From Pleurodeles waltl (lineage: Eukaryota > Chordata > Amphibia > Caudata > Salamandridae): a stretch of DNA of 64,000 bases. A program made the position numbers and the translations under genes. The notes beneath the pieces are model-generated. The model was not told the DNA's origin. It ran no database searches and saw nothing but the letters and a program-made list of their open reading frames with translations. Of the stretch, positions 56,257 to 64,000 are shown piece by piece; the first letter of the stretch is position 1, and the number at the start of each line of letters is the position of its first letter. The DNA is taken from contig NC_090444.1 of the NCBI RefSeq assembly GCF_031143425.1, forward strand, positions 1,536,288,782 through 1,536,352,781. Reading direction: 5' to 3'.

Positions 56257-58475
56257 TGTTAGACGTTTCATCCTTGGCGTGGTCTCCCTTAACTTTTTGC
56301 CTCAGTTTCCCAGGTTGTTCATGTGTGCTGGACTCTGTATTTGCTGTTTTTAGTACTCTGGGCACTTTACCACTGCTAACCAGGGCTAAAGTGTAAGTGT
56401 TCCTTTACAAAATGTGTATGTAATTGGTTGATCCATGATTGGCATATTTGATTTACGAGTAAGTCCCTTGTAAAGTGCACTAGAGGTGCCCAGGGCCTGT
56501 AAACCAAATGCTACTAGTGGACCTGCAGCACTGGTTGGGCCATCCACCTAAGTAGCTCTGTAATCATGTCTCGGACCTGCCACTGCAATGTCTGTGTGTG
56601 CAGTTTTTAACTGTAAATTCAGCTTGGCAAGTGTACTCACTTGCCAGTCCTAAACCTTTCCTCTTCTTACATATAAGTCACCCCTAAGGTAGGCCCTAGG
56701 TAGCCCCAAGGGCAGGGTGCAGTGTATGGTAAAGGTAGGGTATATAGTAATGTGTTTTATATGTCCCGACAGTGAAATATTGCTAAATTCATTTTTCACT
56801 GTTGCAAGGCCTGTCCCTCTCATAGGTTAACATGGGGGCTACCTTTAAATATGATTACAGTGTAGATTCCCTCTGGCAATGGATAGACATGTGGAGTTTG
56901 GGGTCTCTGAGCTCACAATTTAAAAAACATATTTTAGTAAAGTTGATTTTAAGATTGTGTGTTTGAGAATGCCACTTTTAGAAAGTGAGCATTCTCTTAC
57001 TTAAACCATTTCTGTGACTCTGCATGTTTGTGGTTTCCCTGTCTGGGTCAGTTTGACAGTTGGTCTGGTTGCACCTCACACTAGACAGTGACACTAGGGA
57101 GCTGGGGTGTTGCCTGCATATCCTGATGAGCCATCTGTGCTAGAAGGGAGGAGAGGAGTGGTCACTCACACATGAAAAGGCCGTGCCTGCCCCTACACAA
57201 GGCAGTCTCCATCCCCCTGGTGTGTGTCTGGGGCCTGGCCTGGGCAAGGCAGGATTCCACAAACAAGAGAGACTTTGCTTTAAAGTAGGCCTACTTCAAA
57301 GGGCACAATGGGTATAAAATGGGTAAAACAAAACCACAGACTTTAGAACACTTCTAGAAACCAAGAGGAACCTCTGCCTGGAGAAGAGCTGAGGAGCTGA
57401 GGAAGACGAGCTACCCTGCCTGTGCTTTGTGGAGCTATCCTGCAGTTGCTGCCTCTGCCTGTGCTAGAGGACAAAGGCTGGACTTTGTGTTGCCTTCCTC
57501 CTTGTGAAGATCTCCAAGGGCTTGATTTACAGCTTAAATCCTGTTGTTTGAAGTCTCAGGGACAGCAAAGACATCTCTCTGCCAGCACCTGGAGCCTCTG
57601 GAGAGACTCCTACTCTGCCAAGTAGTGCCCATCCAGTTCCTGGGTCCCTGAGAAGAAAAGCTGGCAACCCAAGAGTGAGAAATCCATGCACCGACCGCCA
57701 TGCGGGGAAAAGATTGACGCAACTCCGATCTGCAGCTGAAAAATCGATGCGCCTCTTGTTTCGCGGTTGGAAATCGCCACCTGCAGCTCGAGAAATGACA
57801 CGCAGCATCGCTGAAGGGGAGACCGGGGAGATCGCAACCCACGCTGCGTGGTTTTTGGACCATCGTGCGGCTGAATTTCTGACGCAAACACCGCTGGGCA
57901 TGTAAAAACGATGCAAGGCCAGCCCGGACCCGAGAGTGCAGACCAGATCGACGCATTGCTCTCCTGCGGAGAGAAGAAACGACACACGCTGACCCGACTA
58001 CAGGAGAAATGACGGAAGGTCTCACTTGAGAGTGAAATCGGCGCATGGCAAGCCCTTTTTGACGCACACTCACCCATGCTGGGTTATTTTTGACGTACCC
58101 AAGGTAAATTTTCTTGCTAACAGCGTTAGCGTTGTGTTTAAAATTACATAAAGACTCTTTTTGGTTTTTAATTGATAACTTGACTTGTGTATTGTGGATT
58201 TTTGTCACTTTGGTCTTGTTTTGTTTAGATAAATATTTTCAATTTTTCTAAACCTGTGTTGTGTCATTGTGTAGTGGTTTCATTAAGTTACTGTGTGTGT
58301 TGGTACAAATACTTTACACCTAGCACTCTGAAGTTAAGCCTGCTGCTAGTGCCAAGCTGCCATGGGGGTGAGCGGGGGTTAGCTGAGGGTGATTTTCTTT
58401 TACCCTGACTGGAGTGAGGGTCCTTGCTTGGACAGGGGGTAACCTGACAGCCAACCAAAGACCGCATTTCTAACA
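56257..58475 (+). repeat. Complete 2.2-kb solo LTR
   Basis: It runs TGTTAGA ... TCTAACA with perfect 7-bp inverted ends. The flanks CTTAT (56252-56256) and TTTAT (58476-58480) agree at four of five bases, as expected for an old 5-bp duplication. No internal retroelement sequence follows the right end, so it is a solo LTR. A TATAAAA box lies at 57313-57319. Related fragments occur at 2241-2945, 47930-48735 and 42360-43582. The family looks Gypsy-like from the gag at 43753, but the solo copy itself encodes nothing. Confidence 0.82.
57313..57319 (+). promoter_or_regulatory. TATA box of the long LTR
   Basis: GGTATAAAATGGG about 1,055 bases from the LTR start. It would separate a long U3 from R-U5. 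Start site unverified. Confidence 0.5.
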
Positions 58476-59269
58476 TTTATATATCAGAACACCCCAGGAC
58501 ACCAATATCTGGCTAGATTGCCTGGGTTGATACATTGCTGTCACTGGTATCTTATAGGGTGAACCTATCACACTGTGCTGCATATATGTTCCTTCTCCGC
58601 TGGGACAATCATCTGTAGATGAATTTGTGCGGTTGTGGAGAGCATTCCCGACAGTCCTAACAGTGGGGGGGAGCTGATATGACATCATGAATCCTCAGGT
58701 AGATAGATGGCACACACAAGAAGCTGTGGTGCACAGTGGTCCGACTAAGCTTGCTTCCCAAGTGACAGCACTCGGGCTTTCAGATGCCTGAAGGGTACAC
58801 AGGGAATTAGATTCAGGATGTACATTTCTCGACAACCCGTGGGTCATTCTCAAGAATGGATTATTTTTATGTACCCACTTCTTATATACACAGAACATCT
58901 GGTACTGAGAGATAACCTGATGGATGCCAATCCTGGATCCCCAGGCAATTTCAGGTAGCTTTGCAGCATACTTCACAGGGAATGCATGCACCAAAGGAAA
59001 ATGCCAGGCAAGATGCAGGAAGGACACTGTTAAATGACTGCATCCGGGCCATCGATGGGGCCTGCAGGGATACATTCTGTGTAACCTGCATGGTGTCATA
59101 TATGTGCGATGCAGCTAGTGAAAGTGAACCTAACGTTACTGGAGTTGCTGCATACCACCACGCACACGTGGCCACTGTGTGTCCCCTATCTCCATCTTTA
59201 ATTCTCCTCTCCAGACTGCCCTAGCGAGAAAGGGATACCACCCGCGTCTGCTGTTATAGCCCTATAAAC

Positions 59270-62100
59270 GTGCATGACCAGATGTCGCCCGCCACCCATC
59301 TAAAACCAGGCTTGGAAAGTATGGGACGTGGGAGACCCTGCTGGAAAAGAGGTCCAGAAGTCCCTACGGATTGACAAAAGGCTGACATGCCCTGGCCCGA
59401 GTGTAAAAGCAGAGTGGGCTGCCACAAATGAAATGAATTCCTCATATCATAGCCTCCTTCTTGCCATGGGGTCATGTCCTTCGAACTAGTGAGTGCCCAG
59501 AACATTGGTAGATCCCAAATATTAAATTCCCTGGCAAAGAGGGCCCTTCCTAATACCAGTTTAACTGTGCTCTCACAGCTGGGCTTGTGTTGCACCAAGA
59601 ATGGCATTGGTTCATTCCCCCTACCACCTGTCATGAGGACCTGGTAGTCAGAGGGCATAGGATTCATCCCACAACAGTTTCTTCTGCCATATGTCCCCCT
59701 CCGTGAGCCAGTGCACCACATGCTGAATTTGCGAGGTCAGACAAAAGTGTTCCAAGTTACGCAACACCAACCCCTCCCTTCTCCAGGGAGTAAAACAGGA
59801 TGTAGTTGGCAACCCAGGAGTGGCCCCTCGCCCAATCCAAAGAAGAGAAAAAAATGTTCAGCTGATAAAAGATGGTTGAGGGTATGCGGTCACATGAATG
59901 TTGGATGCAATAAAGGCAGGACAGTCAGAGGACCATTTTAGAAATGACTACACGTCCAATAAAGGAAAGTGGTAGAGTGTTGCAGAATTGAATGGAGGAC
60001 ACAAGGCTGCCAAGAATACTAGAGTTGTTATATTGCAACCTTTCCAAAGTGGTATGCGTGACCATCATGCCCAAATATCGGAAGATGTCGGTCTCCCAAT
60101 GCAAGGGTAAGACCGGTAAGAATGTAGGGTCCGAGGACCAAAGAGCTCCCAACGGAAAGATCAATGACTTTCTATAGTTAATCAGAAGACTCAACACATC
60201 TCAGAACCTGTCTAGAAGGTCTAGTAAGTGGGGATGTGAATGGTGTGGTGTGGATAAATAAAAGAGCATGTCATCCACATACAAGGATACAAGATGAGTG
60301 GAGGCACCCAAAGTAATCCCCCCAAGGAGCCATCTCCTGACAAATCTAGATGGCCATCCTCTTTGCCCAGTCCATCCTCTTTATGGATTGGACAAAGAGA
60401 TGCAGGAGAGGGGGCAGCCTGGTTGTGTGCCCCTACTGACGGGCCAAGTTTCCGAAAATATTTTGCCCACGCACGCCTTGGCAACAGCTGCGTATAAAAC
60501 AACTGATCCCAGGAGCGGAACCAAGGACCAATTCCCATAGGGTTCAGGACTTATGACCACTCCACAGTATTGAAGGCCTTCGCTATATATATGGACACCG
60601 TAGTAATGTCGTCCTCTCTATGTGACACCTCATGCAAGACTTGGATCAGCCGCCTTAAGTTCATAGTGGTATTGAGACCAGGAATGAATCTACATTGATC
60701 CTCATGGATCAAGTGATGCTTGATGGGACCCAGCCAGAGTGCAAGAGCCTAACAAAGGATTTTGGTGTCCGTGTTAATCATGGACATAGGTCTATAGGAA
60801 GATGGATCTGAGCCGTCAGACTCCGGTTTAAGCATCATGGAGATATAACAATCCTGCATAGTTTCTGGTAGGACCCCAGCACTATAAGCACCCAGGTATA
60901 CTTCTAATAGGTGTTGGTGGCATAATAAGGAACAGCCTGGTAAAACTCTGCTGGCAGGCCATCAGCACGTCGTGACTTGCCCTAAGGGAGCCACTGGAGC
61001 GCTTCACAAATTTCTTTCAGTATGAAAACATCTCAGTCTGTGACTGCCTCTCACTCTAAGTGAGGTAGGGGCATGAGACACAGAAAGATTCAACACGAGC
61101 CTGGGCCGGCGAGTGAGGGGTGCAATGGATGCCCTCCAGGGGAGTTCTAAAAGTCTCAAAGATGCCCTGCTGTGTGTATACATCCCTGCCTGCTGAGTCC
61201 TAGAGGTGGAGTACTGTTAGGCAAGGAGTCTTCTTCTAAGAAGCCAGGCCAAGAGATGGCATGAAGTATCACTCTCTCCTTGAAGGAGCTGGCAGTATGA
61301 TCTAGCAGTGTATTTTCCATCCTCAATATGACACAGAGTGGACAGCTCTGCTTGGGGTGCCAAGGTGTCGATCTGGACCTGCTGTCACAAGCATGCTAAT
61401 TCAGTTTCCCCCTGCAGGAGCTCCAACTGGAGCATCTTCTGCACCCTGCAAGAGAGTCCCACACAATGCCCTGAATCACTGCCTTCATCGTCTCCCACTC
61501 GGTCGCTTGATTTAGTGTAGAGGACCAGTGCAAAGTCAAAGTAGTCTGAAAGTGCCCCTGTGCCTGTCTTCCACTCCTCCACATCCCGAAGAATCTTGGA
61601 GGCCAATGTCCAACCCCGAAGCAAGGGAAGTGCTGTCCCTCAGCCAAACTCACAAAGTACAGGGGCATGGATGGAATGATACCGAGAGAGTTGGTCCACG
61701 AGTGCACCTTCCCCTCCAAAGGACCTGTAATCAATATGCGGTTGTATTGACTGTGTGTATTGTGGGTAGGGGAAAAACACCGGTATAAGTGGCCCTCCAA
61801 CTATCACAAAGTTCCGAATTAGCTACCGGAGACCGTCATCCTGGGTTTAGTGGTAAGTCGAGGTGGGTGTCTGTCCAGACCACCATCCAAGATGCAGTTA
61901 AGATCCCCCACCCTGAGGAGTGATCCTTCAATGGCTGGCGTTAGGACTTGCTGGATCTTAGAGACAATTGTGTGTCATATACACATATGTTTGTGATGGC
62001 TATGTTGAACCCATCTAGTCATTACCTCTCAATATCAGCCTCCACATGTGTCAAGGCAAAGGGAACCTGGGGGCCTATCCAAATAAGTAACATATTTGTT
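59270..62100 (-). pseudogene. L1 ORF2 fragment on the minus strand, broken
   Basis: Running from about 62100 downward there is an endonuclease part (ITNICVYDTQLSL; a GDFN-like position near 61890 followed by DRHPPR-like residues), a YFDFALVLYTKSSDRVGD segment, and a reverse transcriptase with LYVDDMLFYL (Asp-Asp at about 60266-60271). Next come a DIFRYLGMMV block and LPLSFIGRVVISKMVL (about 59930-59980), and the 3' part to about 59270. Frames change repeatedly. The orientation opposes the L1 just to the left. Confidence 0.75.
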
Positions 62101-64000
62101 AAATTGTTTGTAATTAATGTAATTTTTCATGCAAATCCACATCCCCCTCAAAAATTCAGAACATGCACATGCACGAAAATAGAAACACTACCCACATCAG
62201 CTGGGCACCGAGATGGGTAAGGTATTCCACACATTCAATCTCTTTCTTTTTTGTCTATGACTGGGAGGCGCAGTTGCAGGCTTGCCTAGACCAGTTGCTG
62301 GGCTTGGCCCCCACCTCAAGTGAGTTTCTTGCTAAAGAGTCTGGACTTGACAAATTAATATGTGGAGATTTATCTGTTCTCTTGTGGTTTGTTCATCACC
62401 TTAGGCCCTCTGACTTCTGGTGGTGGGAATGCCTCACTTAATCAGAGATGAGTCTACCCCGATCTGGATAGAGTGAGAGAGCCACCACTAAGGCATTGCA
62501 AAAAGGTCAAAGAAAAGGAGAGCTGTAAATAGAAGCCAGAATGTGAACGACAATTCCATGCACTTATGCCAAAATACAGCAGAACAGATGTAGTCTGCCA
62601 TACAACACCCATCTCCTAGCAGGCTGCCAGCGGGTGTGAACAGGTGTCTGGGTATTTGCCAGTTTGCCAGGCTGAAAGTAACATGCTCACCTGCCAGGAG
62701 CACAACACTGCACACAACAGAAGCACATCCCAACAGAGCCTGAAGAGCGGAAAACAGTTATAGCATTGCAGAATGTCCTCCAGAACTCATACCTTCTGTC
62801 TAGGTGATTCAGAGAACACTCTCATAAGGAGTTCATTGGGTAACAGTCAAGAATGAAAAGTCCAATGTTCATAATGAGAGAGGTGAGTCCAAGAAGTGCA
62901 GAGTGGCAAAACATGAGGCACCAACTGGTAAAGTAGAAACCACTGAACACCAGTAGAAGAACAATTAGCAGCAGGGTAGAAGCTACAGAAAGCCCACAGA
63001 TTAACACCGCACCATAAAATAGATTCTGCTGACAAACACTGTGCATTGCAGATCTGTGACTCTGCAGGAGCAGATTAAGCTGTGCCCATTGCAACCCCAA
63101 GTATTTCCATTTCCAGGTGAGGCGTACTCCACATCACCACCCTCCTCCAAGTGCTACAACAGATCAAGTAAAAAAATACAAAGGCTGCTTCCACTACCAG
63201 GCTGGGGATGGGTGCGGACTAAGAGGATGACGAATCAACAGGATCGGCAAGAAGAGCATAGCCCAAGAACAAGAAAAACAGAGAAACATCCCAAACTAGG
63301 AAGAGACTTTGGAACCATGAACCATGATCATCTGAGTCAAATTCTGGTAATACCCTACCTGTATCAAGGAGGGGTTGAAGCACCACAGTCCATACCCCTG
63401 GACTGCTCAGGCCAAAGCAAGACCACCGTGCAGACACACCAGCCCCTACAAAGGGTGCGCAGATGTGAAGTCTGACTAGCTCCACCACAAGCACTATGCA
63501 GACTCTCAGGCCATGGCTTCAAGAGGAAAAACAAGCCTCTGCAATGCCCTATCGAAGCTACTGAACCTCTGTGAGTCTCTTTCCTTAGGTCGCTGTCCAC
63601 ATTCAAGATCCAATTCCTGCAGAGTAATTCAACAACACACCGCCACTAACATGAAGAAGGAGAGAGCCACATCAAAAGTCTGTGGTGGGGTTAAGGACGC
63701 TGCCATGAACCAAAGCAGACCTGCAGGCTATTTACACCAGACACAGACTTTTCTTGACAACAGAGAGTGAGCACACCACCTTATCACCTGCAAATCAGGA
63801 GGATAACCACATTCAGCAGACTAGTAAGGCTCCAGTCTCATCCACAGTAGCATCTTTAGAAACCCCACACAAGCATGTATCAAGTCCAGACTGCTGAGGA
63901 AACAGCTGCTATGAGGTGTGACCACATCCTCCTTAGCCCAGCCTAGCAGGATAAAAGGATGTGTAAGTTAGGGCCCAAGTCCTTTGTAAACCCTGCAGCT
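62101..64000. other. No recognised gene to the window end
   Basis: Only short chance frames. I could not match any of them to a family. It may hold further old repeats. Confidence 0.45.

Larger units (their letters stand above)
56060..58960 (+). pseudogene. L1 ORF2 endonuclease interrupted by a solo LTR
   Basis: Left part: WNVRGLLGKITRG ... ILKYVKRQGAEIVML, then GCCLVFHAGF, ending at 56256. Right part from 58476: IYVPSPLGQSSVDEFVRLW and LTVGGS at the GDFN position, LGLSDA, then SGCTFLDNP. The order and spacing are those of one endonuclease domain, so the LTR inserted into an existing L1. Stops in both parts show that it is dead. Confidence 0.72.
54590..59000 (+). mobile_element. 5' part of an L1, split by a solo LTR
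   Basis: ORF1 (54665-55602) is followed by the start of the ORF2 endonuclease (about 56060-56256). The endonuclease resumes on the other side of the 2,219-bp LTR (58476 to about 58960). The reverse-transcriptase part is missing. Both boundaries are approximate. Confidence 0.75.

Overview
This window looks like intergenic or intronic DNA from a large-genome vertebrate, most likely a salamander. I see no convincing host exon. Nearly everything recognisable is transposable-element sequence: PIF/Harbinger DNA transposons with 3-bp target duplications, L1-clade LINEs, Ty3/Gypsy LTR elements with very long LTRs, and small inverted-repeat MITEs. The Harbinger-rich composition recalls what I remember being reported for the newt Pleurodeles waltl. 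The species is an inference, not something read from the sequence.

Layout. 1-2240 is the 5' part of a decayed Mag-like Gypsy element (minus strand), sitting in a fragment of a long LTR (2241-2945). 2946-5609 is AT-rich DNA with two small MITEs. 5610-16063 is a complete 10,454-bp Harbinger element (called Hb1) flanked by TAT duplications. 16565-17464 is a 900-bp MITE-like element. 18553-26931 is a second, related Harbinger (Hb2, 8,379 bp, TAT replaced by AAT duplications) in the opposite orientation. About 27250-33855 is a minus-strand L1 and about 33870-40370 a plus-strand L1, arranged head to head; the second carries a 604-bp MITE made of consecutive hairpins. About 42360-44462 is an LTR plus gag remnant. 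47930-48735 is another long-LTR fragment. 50168-52954 is an old Harbinger (Hb3). 54590-59000 is an L1 split by a 2,219-bp solo LTR, and 59270-62100 is a minus-strand L1 fragment. The rest is unassigned.

The most interesting item is Hb1. It has three genes whose predicted reading frames are all intact: a Myb/SANT-type protein (gene A, two exons, 391 aa), a HARBI1-like DDE transposase (334 aa from its first ATG), and a second, different Myb/SANT-type protein (gene B, three exons, 668 aa). Textbook Harbingers carry a transposase and one Myb-like protein. The transposase and gene B are transcribed divergently from a short shared region whose inverted CCAAT boxes are conserved in Hb2. Hb2 has the same gene order and some identical exon lengths, but each gene has lesions. 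A 3' minisatellite block follows gene B in both elements. By family knowledge the transposase would cut and join DNA at the termini, and Myb-like proteins would help recruit it to DNA and the nucleus; a division of labour between A and B is my inference.
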